A DNA stretch of 64,000 nucleotides. Source: Polaromonas sp. Lineage in GTDB: Bacteria > Pseudomonadota > Gammaproteobacteria > Burkholderiales > Burkholderiaceae_C. A model generated the notes under the pieces. That model saw nothing but the letters and a program-made list of their open reading frames with translations. It had not been told where the DNA came from and did not search any database. A program made the position numbers and the translations under genes. Position 1 is the stretch's first letter; each line of letters begins with the position of its first letter. The DNA lies in NCBI GenBank assembly GCA_030654695.1, contig JAURWY010000016.1, positions 1-64,000 of the forward strand, written 5' to 3'. This document shows, piece after piece, positions 30,692 through 42,000 of the stretch.

Positions 30692-32908
30692 TCAAACCGA
30701 GCCAGCCTTGACCTTCAAACGCCAAGCATGCAACAGCGGCTCGGTGTAGCCGCTGGGCTGCTCCAGCCCCTTGAAAACTAAGTCGCAGGCCGCTTTGTAA
30801 GCCGCGCTGGTAGCAAAGTTACCGGCCATCTTTTTGTACAGCGGATCACTTGCGTTTTGCTTGTCAACGACCGCAGCCATGCGCTCAAAGGTGGCTTGAA
30901 CTTGCGCCTTCGTCACCACGCCGTGCAGCAACCAGTTGGCGATGTGTTGACTCGAAATACGCAGGGTGGCACGGTCTTCCATCAAGCCGACGTTGTGGAT
31001 GTCTGGCACTTTGGAGCAGCCCACGCCTTGGTCAATCCAGCGCACCACGTAGCCCAAAATACCTTGTGCGTTGTTGTCGATTTCTTGCTGCTTGTCGGCA
31101 GCGCTCCAGTTCGGCGTAGCCGTCACCGGCACGGTCAACAAGCCCGTGAGCAGGCTCTCGGCCTCCTTGTTGGCGTTGATTTTCTCCATGTCTTTTTGCA
31201 CATCGCTGACCAGCACCTGGTGGTAATGCAGGGCATGCAAAGTGGCGCCGGTCGGGCTGGGCACCCACGCGGTGTTGGCACCGGCCATCGGGTGACCAAT
31301 TTTTTGTTCCATCATGGCCTTCATCAGGTCTGGCATGGCCCACATGCCTTTGCCGATTTGTGCTTTGCCGCGCAGACCGCAGCTCAAACCGACCAGCACG
31401 TTGTTGCGCTCATAGGATTGAATCCAGGCGCTGGATTTCATGTCGCCCTTGCGGATCATCGGGCCGGCATACATGGCGGTGTGCATCTCGTCGCCGGTGC
31501 GGTCCAAGAAGCCGGTGTTGATGAAAGCAACGCGGCTTTTGGCAGCGTCAATACAGGCTTTTAAGTTGACGCTGGTGCGGCGCTCTTCGTCCATGATGCC
31601 GAGCTTGACAGTGCTGTCTGGCAGACCCAGCATTTTTTCAACGCGTGAGAAAAGTTCGTCGGCAAAAGCGACTTCAGCCGGGCCGTGCATCTTAGGTTTG
31701 ACGATGTAGACCGAGCCCTTGCGCGAGTTGCGAATGGCGTCTTTGGCGCTGCGCTTGAGGTCATGCATGGCGATGGTGGTGGTCACCACAGCATCCAAAA
31801 TGCCTTCTGGGATTTCGCGGGTTTCACCTTTTTTGTCGGTGTACAAAATCGCTGGGTTCGTCATCAGGTGGCCGACGTTGCGCAGGAACATGAGCGAGCG
31901 GCCGTGCAGCACGACCTTCTTGCCTTTGCCGGCAGGCGGCGTGTAGACGCGGTCTGGGTTCAGGCCGCGCGTCAGGGTTTGGCCGCCTTTTTCAAAGCTT
32001 TCAGTCAGCGTCCCTTGCAAGATGCCGAGCCAGTTGCTGTAGGCCAGCACTTTGTCGTCGGCGTCAACCACGGCCACCGAATCTTCGAGATCCAGAATCG
32101 TCGAGAGTGCCGCTTCAAGCACCAAGTCGCTGACGCCGGCTGGATCGCTTTTGCCGATCAGGGTGCTGCGGTCGATTTGAATGTCGAGGTGCAGGCCGTT
32201 GTGTTGCAGCAGCACCGCGCTGGGCTTGCTTGGCTCACCTTGGTAGCCGGCGAGTTGTTTTGCATCGGCCAAGCTGGTGTTGCTGCCGTCTTTGAGTTTG
32301 ACAGCCAGCTTGCCGTCTTTGATGCGGTAGCCAATCGAGTCAAGGTGCGAGCCTTTGCGCAGCGGTGCGGTGCGGTCGAGTACGTTGCGGGCGTAGGCAA
32401 TGACCTTGGCACCGCGTTTGGGGTTATAGCCCTTGCCTTTTTCGCAGCCCTTGTCTTCAGAGATCACATCGGTGCCGTACAGCGCGTCATACAAAGAGCC
32501 CCAACGTGCGTTGGCGGCATTCAGGGCGTAGCGTGCATTCAGCACCGGCACCACCAACTGCGGGCCAGCTTGCACAGCGAGTTCGGCATCGACCTTGGTG
32601 GTGGTGATGCGGACTTTTTTAGGCACCGCGTTGAGGTAGCCGATTTTTTCCAGAAAGGCGCGATACGCCGGCATGTTGGTGATCGGGCCGGGGTTGGCCT
32701 TGTGCCAAGCATCTTGCTCAGACTGCAAGCGGTCACGCTCAGCCAGCAAGGCGATATTTTTAGGCGATAGGTCAGCGACGATAGCGTCAAAGCCTTTCCA
32801 AAAAGCGGCGCTCTTGACGCCAATGCCGGGCAACACGCGCTCTTCGATGAACTGGTACAGCGGCGTGGCGACTTGCAGGCGGTGGCTGGGGGTACGTTCT
32901 GTGGACAT
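30692..32908 (-). CDS. glcB: Malate synthase G
   Basis: [51 protein letters not shown]...[23 protein letters not shown]. Confidence 0.96.
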   Translation of the reverse strand: MSTERTPSHRLQVATPLYQFIEERVLPGIGVKSAAFWKGFDAIVADLSPKNIALLAERDRLQSEQDAWHKANPGPITNMPAYRAFLEKIGYLNAVPKKVRITTTKVDAELAVQAGPQLVVPVLNARYALNAANARWGSLYDALYGTDVISEDKGCEKGKGYNPKRGAKVIAYARNVLDRTAPLRKGSHLDSIGYRIKDGKLAVKLKDGSNTSLADAKQLAGYQGEPSKPSAVLLQHNGLHLDIQIDRSTLIGKSDPAGVSDLVLEAALSTILDLEDSVAVVDADDKVLAYSNWLGILQGTLTESFEKGGQTLTRGLNPDRVYTPPAGKGKKVVLHGRSLMFLRNVGHLMTNPAILYTDKKGETREIPEGILDAVVTTTIAMHDLKRSAKDAIRNSRKGSVYIVKPKMHGPAEVAFADELFSRVEKMLGLPDSTVKLGIMDEERRTSVNLKACIDAAKSRVAFINTGFLDRTGDEMHTAMYAGPMIRKGDMKSSAWIQSYERNNVLVGLSCGLRGKAQIGKGMWAMPDLMKAMMEQKIGHPMAGANTAWVPSPTGATLHALHYHQVLVSDVQKDMEKINANKEAESLLTGLLTVPVTATPNWSAADKQQEIDNNAQGILGYVVRWIDQGVGCSKVPDIHNVGLMEDRATLRISSQHIANWLLHGVVTKAQVQATFERMAAVVDKQNASDPLYKKMAGNFATSAAYKAACDLVFKGLEQPSGYTEPLLHAWRLKVKAGSV

Positions 32909-32981
32909 GATTTCTCCTAAAGACAGATTCAAAAACGAGGACTAAAAAATTAAAAATAAAACCAGCGATCGAGCTCAAGCT

Positions 32982-33710
32982 TCAGCGCTCAAAAAAGGCC
33001 AATACATCGCGCAGGTTACTGCCAGTGCGCACAGGCTGCGTGCCGAGTTCTTCAAACGGTAACTTATAGCGGTTGACCCACAAGGTTTGGTAGCCAAACC
33101 AAGTGGCACCCAGCGCGTCCCAACTGTTGCAACTCACAAAAACCACTTGCGACGCAGGTAAACCCAGCGCATCGGTGCCGAGTGCATAGGCATCAGGGTG
33201 CGTCTTGTACTGTCGAATGCGGTCCACGCTCAGCACGTGGTCGAGCAGGCCCTCAAGCCCTGCGCTGCGGACAGCGATGCCCAACATCTCAGGGTCACCG
33301 TTGCTCAAAATACCGGTGACGATGCCGCGCGCTTTCAGCGTTTGAAGCACCTCACGATTTTCCGGAAAAGCCGACAGATGGCGGTACTGGTTCATCAGCT
33401 GTTGCTCGGCTTCCGACGTCAGCGTCAAACCCAAGCGCTTGCAAGCGTAGCGCAGACCGGCTTGTGTGAGCGCCCAAAAAGGCTGGTAGACCGACTCGCG
33501 TTGAGCCCCAAGTTTGCTGGTGGTGACCAAGCGCGTGTACTCAATTTGCTTGTCGCGCCACAGCACGCTGAGTGCCTGACCCTGGCCCGGAAACAGCTGC
33601 TCGGCCAGCAAGCCAACGCTGTACACATCAAACAGCGTGCCGTAGGCGTCGAACAGCACCGCAGTGGGAAGTTGCGGCGCAGCAGCGGGCCGAGGGCGAG
33701 TTTTGTCCAT
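32982..33710 (-). CDS. Haloacid dehalogenase type II
   Basis: VLFDAYGTLFDVYSV...GILSNGDPEMLGIAV...VFVSCNSWDALGATWFGYQTLWVNR. Confidence 0.92.
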   Translation of the reverse strand: MDKTRPRPAAAPQLPTAVLFDAYGTLFDVYSVGLLAEQLFPGQGQALSVLWRDKQIEYTRLVTTSKLGAQRESVYQPFWALTQAGLRYACKRLGLTLTSEAEQQLMNQYRHLSAFPENREVLQTLKARGIVTGILSNGDPEMLGIAVRSAGLEGLLDHVLSVDRIRQYKTHPDAYALGTDALGLPASQVVFVSCNSWDALGATWFGYQTLWVNRYKLPFEELGTQPVRTGSNLRDVLAFFER

Positions 33711-33883
33711 GTACTGACTGTATTAGATACACGACCGAAGATTAATCGCCATGGATAGGATTTATCTGTGACTTTTTGGGCCGTAATCTAGGCGGCGGGC
33801 GGGTGCGTACAGATTGCTGAAACAATAGTGCAGCGCTAAATCCCTCGCCCAGACCACCCATTGAAATTCACGAGACCCCGCCT

Positions 33884-34840
33884 GTGCCCATGCAACAAGC
33901 CTTTCTTTCCCCGCCACCCCAAGTGTTGATCAGCGAAGTTGGCCCGCGCGACGGCCTGCAATCGGTCAAAGCGATCATGCCGACGGCCGACAAAAAGCGT
34001 TGGATCACCGCGCTCTACGAAGCCGGTCTGCGTGAAATCGAGGTCGGCTCTTTTGTGCCGGCCAAGCTGCTGCCGCAACTGGCCGACACCGCAGACGTGG
34101 TGGCGCACGCGCTGACGCTGCCCGGCCTGATGGTGATGGCGCTGGTGCCAAATTTGCGCGGTGCCGAAGCGGCTTTGGCGGCCGGCGTGCACAAGCTCAC
34201 CTTGCCGGTCTCGGCCAGCCATGCGCATTCCTTGGCCAACGTGCGCAAGACACCACAAGAGATGCTGCAAGAAGTGCGTTTGATTGCAGCGTTACGCAAG
34301 GACAAAGCCCCGCAGATCGGCCTGGAAGTCGGCATCTCCACTGCCTTTGGCTGCACCCTGCAGGGCAGCGTGCCTGAGGACGATGTGATCCGCTTAGCCG
34401 CCCAATGCGTGGCCGCTGGCGCGGACGACGTCGGCCTGTCTGACACCACCGGCTACGCCAACCCAGCGCAAGTGCGCCGACTGTTCAAACTCCTGCGCGC
34501 TGAGCTGGGCCAACATGCCGGTGCCGCGCACATGCACAACACACGCGGCCTCGGGCTGGCCAATTGTCTGGCCGCTTACGACGAAGGCGTGCGCACCTTT
34601 GACGCCTCGCTCGGCGGACTCGGCGGCTGCCCTTATGCGCCCGGTGCCTCGGGCAATGTGGTCACCGAAGACCTGGTTTTCATGTTTGAAGCCATGGGTA
34701 TCCGCACCGGCCTGAACCTGACCCGGCTGATGGCAGCACGTGAGCCACTGCGTGCTGGCTTACCCGGTGAGCCGCTGTACGGCATGACGCCCGAGGCGGG
34801 GTTGCCCAAAGGTTGGAATACCGGAGCGACACATGACTGA
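33884..34840 (+). CDS. Hydroxymethylglutaryl-CoA lyase family protein
   Basis: VLISEVGPRDGLQSVKAIMPTADKKRWI...GLGGCPYAPGASGNVVTEDLVFMFEAMG. Confidence 0.92.
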   Translation: MPMQQAFLSPPPQVLISEVGPRDGLQSVKAIMPTADKKRWITALYEAGLREIEVGSFVPAKLLPQLADTADVVAHALTLPGLMVMALVPNLRGAEAALAAGVHKLTLPVSASHAHSLANVRKTPQEMLQEVRLIAALRKDKAPQIGLEVGISTAFGCTLQGSVPEDDVIRLAAQCVAAGADDVGLSDTTGYANPAQVRRLFKLLRAELGQHAGAAHMHNTRGLGLANCLAAYDEGVRTFDASLGGLGGCPYAPGASGNVVTEDLVFMFEAMGIRTGLNLTRLMAAREPLRAGLPGEPLYGMTPEAGLPKGWNTGATHD

Positions 34841-36086
34841 ACACATCACTACAGACAAGACCGACACACCAGCCACACCGCGCTTACCCTACGAAGGCTT
34901 GCGCGTCGTGGAGTTCACCCACATGGTGATGGGGCCGACCTGTGGCATGGTGCTGGCCGACCTCGGCGCCGAGGTCATCAAGGTCGAGCCGATTGGCCAC
35001 GGCCGCGAAGGCGATGCCACGCGCAAACTCATTGGCTCGGGGGCTGGATTTTTTCCGATGTTCAACCGCAACAAGAAAAGTCTGGCGCTGGATCTGCAAA
35101 CGCCTGAAGGCATGGAGGCCGTGCTCAAGCTGATCGCCACCGCCGACATCGTCAGCGAGAACTTCAAACCCGGCACCATGGCCAAGCTCGGCTTGGACTA
35201 CGCCAGCCTGAAGGCGCTGAATCCGCGCCTGATTTATGTCAGCCACAAAGGCTTTTTACCCGGCCCTTACGAGCACCGCACAGCGCTCGACGAAGTCGTG
35301 CAGATGATGGGCGGCCTGGCCTACATGACCGGCCGGCCCGGCGACCCGCTGCGCGCTGGCACCAGCGTCAACGACATCATGGGCGGCATGTTCGGCGCGA
35401 TAGGCGCCATGGCCGCCTTGGCGCAGCGCGATCATCCGCAACACGGCACCGGCGTTGGCCAGGAAATCCAAAGCGCGCTGTTTGAAAACAATGTGTTTTT
35501 AGTCGCCCAGCACATGATGCAATTTGCCGTCACAGGCCAGCCTGCTGCGCCTATGCCAGCGCGCATATCAGCTTGGGCGGTGTATGACGTCTTCAAGGTC
35601 AAAGATGGCGAGCAGATTTTTCTGGCGGTTGTCAGCGACAGCGCTTGGGCAATCTTTTGCGAGGTCTTCGGCTTGGCTGACCTGAAAGCCGACGAACGCC
35701 TGAAAACCAACAACGACCGCGTTCGCGCCAGAGACTGGATGATGCCGCTGCTGCGCGAACGGATGGCGGTCTACAGTGCGGCCGAGTTGTCTGCGATTTT
35801 CGAAAAACATGCGCTGCCTTTTGCACCCATCACGCGGCCAGAAGCACTGATGAAAGACCCGCATTTGCTCGCCACAGGTGGCCTCGCACCGATCACCTTG
35901 CCAGACGGCAGGCCGAGCAAAACCGTGTTGATGCCCTTCACGCTGGGCGGCCACCGGCCCGGCGTGCGGACTTCCGCGCCGCAGCTCGGTGAACACACGC
36001 ATACGCTGTTGTCCGAGCTGGGTTATGACGAGGCGGCGATTGCGGACATGACCGCGCGCGGAATCACAGGGCGTCACGCGGTGTGA
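34833..36086 (+). CDS. CaiB/BaiF family CoA transferase
   Basis: LRVVEFTHMVMGPTCGMVLADLGAEVIKVEPIGHGREGDATRKL; NRNKKSLALDL. Confidence 0.94.
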   Translation: MTEHITTDKTDTPATPRLPYEGLRVVEFTHMVMGPTCGMVLADLGAEVIKVEPIGHGREGDATRKLIGSGAGFFPMFNRNKKSLALDLQTPEGMEAVLKLIATADIVSENFKPGTMAKLGLDYASLKALNPRLIYVSHKGFLPGPYEHRTALDEVVQMMGGLAYMTGRPGDPLRAGTSVNDIMGGMFGAIGAMAALAQRDHPQHGTGVGQEIQSALFENNVFLVAQHMMQFAVTGQPAAPMPARISAWAVYDVFKVKDGEQIFLAVVSDSAWAIFCEVFGLADLKADERLKTNNDRVRARDWMMPLLRERMAVYSAAELSAIFEKHALPFAPITRPEALMKDPHLLATGGLAPITLPDGRPSKTVLMPFTLGGHRPGVRTSAPQLGEHTHTLLSELGYDEAAIADMTARGITGRHAV

Positions 36087-36106
36087 CACGCGACTGAGTT
36101 TGAAGC

Positions 36107-39016
36107 TTAGCCAAACACCGCCGCCCACAGCGCCTGAATCGCCGCACGTTCAACTTGCACTGAGGTAAGACTGACCTGTGTCGGCTCTTCGTTGAGCCTC
36201 GCTTGGTGCTGCACCCGGCGCAATTTTCGGTACGCGTCTGCCGCTTGAAAGCCAACACCGGACGGTAACAACCCAGCCCGCTCAGCACGTTGCAGCAAGG
36301 CAATGTTGCCGACGTTGTCTGCCAGTTCCGGGTGTTGGCCTGACTCAGCCAAGACCAAAAACTGCACGGCAAACTCAGCATCGACCATGCCGCCAACCGC
36401 ATGCTTGACGTCGAACTTCTCAGCTTCCTGCGACGCGTGCGCCAGCCCCGCCGGTTTGCGCTTCTGCGGATGCGCCAAACGGACTTTGTCACGCATGGCG
36501 ACAATCTCGGCGCGCAGTGCGGCAACATCGCGCGGAGCGCTGATGACAGCGTGCCGGACCGCGTCAAAGCGCTGGTGCAAAGCAGCGTCGCCCAACACAC
36601 ACCTGGCGCGTGTCATGGCTTGGTGTTCCCAGGTCCAGGCGGTGTTGCTGCCGCGTTGCTGCTGGTAATTGGCATACGCCGCAAAACTGATGACCAACAG
36701 ACCCGAGCCGCCATTTGGCCGCAACGCGGTATCGATCTCAAACAGGTCGCCTTCAGCGGTCTTCACCGTCAACCAATTGATGATTTTTCGTACCAAGGTG
36801 GCGTAGACCTCGCCAGCCTGCTCGTGGTCGTCTTCGTAGACGAAAACGATATCCAAGTCGCTACCGTAGCCGAGCTCTTTGCCGCCCAACTTGCCATACG
36901 CAATGACCGCGAATTGGGACTGCTCGCGGTGGCGGTATTTCAGCCGCTGCCAGCACCAGTCAGCGGTCAGGCTGAGCACAGCTTCTGCCAAGGCGCTGAG
37001 GTCGTCGGCCACCTGCTCCACAGTGAGCATGTCTTCCAGATCGCGCGCCAATGTGCGGAAAACCTCAGCATGGTGCGCACGCCGCAACAAGTTGAGACAG
37101 GCCTCGTCGTCGTCCTCGCCCGTCCGCTTGAGGGCGGCTAGACGCAGCTCAACCTCGGCGATGAAAGTGGCTGCATCGAAACGCTGGTGCAACATGTCGT
37201 CACTGGCCAATTCGTCGATCACGCTCGGGTGCTGCTGCAGGTAACGCGCCGTCCATTTGGCCGTGCCCAACAAGCGCAACAAGCGCTCGTGTACCGATGG
37301 GCGCTCGAGCAACATGGCGAGATAGCTTTCGCGCCGCAACAAGGGCTCGATCCAATCGACCAAACGCAAAGCAGCGTCTTCGCTGGCCTTGCCTTCGCTG
37401 AGCAAAACGGCCGTGCGCTGGAGCAAGCGAATCAGTCGGCCGCGGGACTCTTCGCGCAACGCCAACACGCGCGGATGGCTAGTCCACTCGACGATGCGCG
37501 CTCGAAAACGTTCTGGCCAGTCGGCGGCTTGCTGTTCGACCAGCTCACTGATCTCTTGCGGAGCGCTGGCGGTTTTGTTGCAGCCTTTGCATTCGGCATT
37601 GCCGCCCAGAAGCTTGTCAAACTCGCCAGCGACCAACTCACGGTGGGTGTCCAGTTCGACCAAAAACGCGCAGCAGTCGCGGTAGCCCAGCGTGTGGGCA
37701 ATCCAAGCTAGGTCGTCGTCGCGGGTCGGCAACACATGCGTCTGCTGGTCGTCTAGATACTGAATGCGGTGTTCGACGCGGCGCAAAAATTCATAAGCAC
37801 GGGCCAGCGCGTCGGCGGTTTCTTGCGGCATCAAGCCGGCGTTGGCGACGCGCTGCAACGCGTCCAGCGTGGGCCGTGTGCGCAGCTCGGGGAATTGCCC
37901 GCCGCGAACGACCTGCAGCAACTGCACGGTGAATTCGATTTCACGGATGCCGCCGCGCGACAACTTGACATCGTTGGCGCGTTCAGGGTGTCCGGCGCTT
38001 CGTCGCTGAGCCTGCTCGCGGATTTGGCGGTGCAAAATACGCAACGCATCAAAGACGTTGTAGTCAAGGTAGCGTCTGAAAACAAAGGGCAGCACCGAGC
38101 TGCGCAAGGCTTGGGCCGAGCCGTTACGACTGTTGTTGCTGCCGGTTTCGTGGCTGTTGCCCGTGACCCCGCCACTGAGGCTAGAGGATGGTGCGACGAC
38201 GCGGCTTTTGAGCCAGGCAAAGCGCTCCCACTCGCGGCCTTGAACTTGAAAATACTCTTCCAGCGCGTTGAGGGACACCGCCGCAGGGCCTGAGTTGCCG
38301 TTGGGTCGGAGGGCCAGATCGACCCGAAACACAAAACCATGCTCGGTGGTGTCACCAATCAGCGCATACATGGCCTTGACTTGGTGGGCAAAATACTCAT
38401 GGTTCGAAATGTGGCCGCGGCCGTCGGCACGGCCCGCCGTCTGGCCGTCGTGGTCATAGACATAAATCAGGTCGATGTCGCTAGAGACATTCAGCTCGCG
38501 CGCACCCAGTTTGCCCATGCCGATAACCCACATACTGGCACGGACGGCGGGATTGAGGGGGGACACATCGGTCACGGAATCGGTCACCAACTCAGGCGGC
38601 ACCAACGGCGCGCCATACAACGCGTCCAACTCCATCTGTGTCGCGCACATGGCGACATTGAGCGCCAATTCAGCCAAATCCGTCATCGCGCGGGTGACCA
38701 CGGCCAGTGGCGCTTGGGTCGGGCCGTCGCCTTCGCAGTCGAGCACCACCAAGCGTTCCATGACGATTTGGCGCAGCACCCGCAAGGCCGCGCCAGTGGT
38801 CAACCCTTGCGCCAGCAACGCCTCCAACACCATTTGCATGGCCGAACGCTCAGGCGGGCCAGCGGCCAAAAGGTGCAATTGATCGGCATAACGCCGCCGC
38901 AGGCGCTGGACGCAACGCGAGTACGCAGCACCTTTCGTCTCAAGGCCGGTGGTCAGAGGGGTTGCGTTGGGTTCAGACAAAGCGGTCAAATCAGCGTCAG
39001 GCGTTGAGAACATCAA
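36107..39016 (-). CDS. glnE: Bifunctional glutamine synthetase adenylyltransferase/deadenylyltransferase
   Basis: Two nucleotidyltransferase modules: GMGKLGARELNVSSDIDLIYVYD and AYGKLGGKELGYGSDLDIVFVYEDD. Confidence 0.96.
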   Translation of the reverse strand: MMFSTPDADLTALSEPNATPLTTGLETKGAAYSRCVQRLRRRYADQLHLLAAGPPERSAMQMVLEALLAQGLTTGAALRVLRQIVMERLVVLDCEGDGPTQAPLAVVTRAMTDLAELALNVAMCATQMELDALYGAPLVPPELVTDSVTDVSPLNPAVRASMWVIGMGKLGARELNVSSDIDLIYVYDHDGQTAGRADGRGHISNHEYFAHQVKAMYALIGDTTEHGFVFRVDLALRPNGNSGPAAVSLNALEEYFQVQGREWERFAWLKSRVVAPSSSLSGGVTGNSHETGSNNSRNGSAQALRSSVLPFVFRRYLDYNVFDALRILHRQIREQAQRRSAGHPERANDVKLSRGGIREIEFTVQLLQVVRGGQFPELRTRPTLDALQRVANAGLMPQETADALARAYEFLRRVEHRIQYLDDQQTHVLPTRDDDLAWIAHTLGYRDCCAFLVELDTHRELVAGEFDKLLGGNAECKGCNKTASAPQEISELVEQQAADWPERFRARIVEWTSHPRVLALREESRGRLIRLLQRTAVLLSEGKASEDAALRLVDWIEPLLRRESYLAMLLERPSVHERLLRLLGTAKWTARYLQQHPSVIDELASDDMLHQRFDAATFIAEVELRLAALKRTGEDDDEACLNLLRRAHHAEVFRTLARDLEDMLTVEQVADDLSALAEAVLSLTADWCWQRLKYRHREQSQFAVIAYGKLGGKELGYGSDLDIVFVYEDDHEQAGEVYATLVRKIINWLTVKTAEGDLFEIDTALRPNGGSGLLVISFAAYANYQQQRGSNTAWTWEHQAMTRARCVLGDAALHQRFDAVRHAVISAPRDVAALRAEIVAMRDKVRLAHPQKRKPAGLAHASQEAEKFDVKHAVGGMVDAEFAVQFLVLAESGQHPELADNVGNIALLQRAERAGLLPSGVGFQAADAYRKLRRVQHQARLNEEPTQVSLTSVQVERAAIQALWAAVFG

Positions 39017-39074
39017 AGTAAACAGTTTTCAGATTGAACCCGCGCCAGCCGCGACAGTCATAATTCCGAAGCCA

Positions 39075-42000
39075 ATGGATCCTGTAACGCCCCCCTCAAC
39101 CCTGCTGCCACCTCACCACGTTCGCCTGACAGCCCGCGTGTCGCGGGTACTGCTGTGGCTGCTCGTGGGATTCTGGCTGCTGGTAGGTCTCAGCTATGGA
39201 CTACTACAAATCTGGATTGTGCCGCGGATTGGCGACTTTCGCCCGCGCTTGGAAGTTGCGGCCAGCCTCGCGCTAGGGGTACCGGTTCGCATCGGCAACA
39301 TCAACGCCCATTCCGGCGGCTTGATCCCCTCTTTCGAACTCACCGAAGTCAGCTTGCTCGACCGCGAAGGTCGCACGGCGTTGCGCCTGCCCCGCGTGGT
39401 GGCCGCGTTGTCACCCCGTTCGCTGTGGAACCTGGGTTTGGAGCAGCTGGTGATTGACGGCGCCGAGCTCGATATTCGGCGCACAGCAGACGGTCAATTC
39501 CAAATAGCCGGCCTCGACCTGTCGGACACCGCGCGCGGCAACACAGCGTTTGCCGACTGGGCTTTTGAACAAACCGAGCTGGTCTTGCGTGGAGGTGTGT
39601 TGCGCTGGACTGACGAAACCCGTGATGCGCCGCCCCTGATACTGACCGACGTGGTTGCCATTTTGCGCAACCCTGGCAAGCGCCATCTGATGCGCATTGA
39701 TGCAACACCACCGACCTCGTGGGGTGAACGCTTCAGCGTGCGCGCCCAGCTGCGACAACCTTTGCTGTCGGGCAGCGGCTCCTCTTGGAAGACTTGGTCA
39801 GGCCAGCTGTACAGCGAATTCAGCCGCGCCGATGTGTCGCAGCTCAGGCAATACATCAGCCCAGATCAGTTCGGCATCGACGTCAACAGCGGCCAAGGTG
39901 CATTGCGCGTTTGGGCCGATCTCGCCGCCGGCCAGATCACCGGCGCGACGGTCGATGTCGCTCTGACGGACGTCAGCACACGCCTGGCCCGTGAACTGCA
40001 GCCGCTGACACTGGCATCAGTCGCCGGCCGCTTTGGAGGCCAACGGCGGGTCAACGGTTTTAGCCTACAGACCGAAGGCTTGTCCTTTGAAGCGGACGAT
40101 GGCTTGATCTGGCCGGGCGGTCATGTGTCGCTGACGCACACCGATGCCGAAGGCACCCAATCGGCCAAGACCGAGCTCAAAACTGACCAGCTGGACTTGG
40201 CCACAGTGGCCCGCATCGCCAAGCGTTTACCGCTGAACGCCACCACCCACACCTTGCTCGACAGCTTCGCGCCCAAAGGACGGGTCGAGCACCTCGAAGC
40301 CAGCTGGTTTGGCGAACTGTCGGCCCCGCTCACACTGGCGGCACGCGGCCGCGTGACGGGTCTCACGCTGGCGCCTGCAGCTGCTAGCGCCAGCAGACCG
40401 ACACGCCCGCTACCGGGACGACCCGGCATCGAGAATGCCACGGTGGACTTCAACCTGACGCAAGATGGCGGACAAGCGCAAGTCCAAATGGCGCAAGGGG
40501 CGCTCGAATTTCCAGGTGTTTTTGAGCAGCCGCGCGTGCTCTTGAACGCACTTTCTACTGATCTGCAATGGAAACACAGCGGCGCTCAAGTTGAGCTACA
40601 GCTGCGCAAACTGCGCTTTGCGAATGCCGACGCCGAAGGTCAGGCCGAAGTCCGCTGGACCAGCGCAGACAAAGCCCCGACAACCGCGGGTCAAGCGCTC
40701 ACGAGCCACCCTGGCATTTTGGACTTGCAAGGCAGCATCAGCCGCGGTGACGCCAGCCAAGTGCATCGCTACCTGCCGCTGGTGTTGGCCGAAACAGCGC
40801 GCCACTATGTGCGCGATGCGGTGCAGCAAGGTCGGCTCAGTGAGGTCAAATTCAAAGTCAAAGGCGACTTGTTGAAGCTGCCTTTTGCAAATCCGAAAAC
40901 CGGTGACTTTATGGTCACCGCCAAAGCCAACAACGTGCGCTACGCCTACGTGCCGCAGGTCCTGTCGGCGACGTCAAGCAACGCCACAGCCAAGCCTTGG
41001 CCGATGCTCGACGCCCTGCAAGGCGAGTTGATTTTCAACCGCCAAAGCCTCGAAGTGCGCGCCGCGCAAGGTCGCGTGGCGGGCCTTGACGGATTGCAAC
41101 TGACACGCGGCAGCGCCCGCGTTCCGAACTTGGCTGAACCCGTGGTGGAGGTCAACACCAACATCCAAGGTCTGCTCGCCCAAGGTCTGCAGTTTGTCAA
41201 CACATCGCCGGTGTCTGGCCTGCTCGGCGAAGCACTCAAGCAAAGCTCGGCCAACGGGTCAGCCGACTACACCATGCGGCTGTTGCTGCCCTTGTCGAAC
41301 CTCGACAAAAGCACGCTGCAGGGCACCCTCGTGCTGCCCGGCAATGACGTGCAGTTCGCCACCAACACCCCGGTACTGGGTCGCCTGAAGGGCACGCTCA
41401 CGTTCACCGAAAACAGCTTTCGCGTGAACCAAGCGCAAGCCCGCATGTTCGGCGGTGACATCCGCTTTGAGGGCGGCATGCAGGCTGGCGCAACGACGAC
41501 AAACACCGGCCGCAGCACGACTGTCGAAGCCGTCGAAGCGCCGATTTTATTTCGCGGCCAAGGCACGATTTCTGCGCAAGGCTTGCAGCAAGCACGCGAG
41601 TTGGGCCTGGTCGCCTCGCTGGCTGAGCATGCCAGTGGCAGCACCGCTTACAGCGCCAGCCTGGGATTTCGCCGCGGCAACGCCGAGCTCAGCGTCAGCA
41701 GCAGCTTGCAGGGCATGGCATTGAATTTGCCAGCGCCGATGCGCAAGCTCCCGGGCGTGACGCTACCGCTGCAGTTCGATCAGACGCTGCTGCGCGAATC
41801 ATTGGCACCGGGTAAAACTCTGCAAGACCAGTTGACACTGACGCTCGGCAAGTTGGCCAGTGTGCGCTATGTGCGCGACCTCAGCGGCACCGAGCCGCGG
41901 GTGCTGCGCGGCAGCATCGCGGTCGGACTGGAGGCCGGCGAATCGGCGGCCCAACCCGCGAATGAAGTGGCCGCCAATGTGAACTTTCTGCATGCTGACG

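Noticed and set aside
31685-32770. 361-aa plus-strand ORF antisense to glcB
   Set aside because: Shadow ORF opposite malate synthase G
33719-33731. TGTAT-tag-ATACA short palindrome upstream of the HAD gene
   Set aside because: Only 5-bp arms; too short to claim as an operator without conservation data
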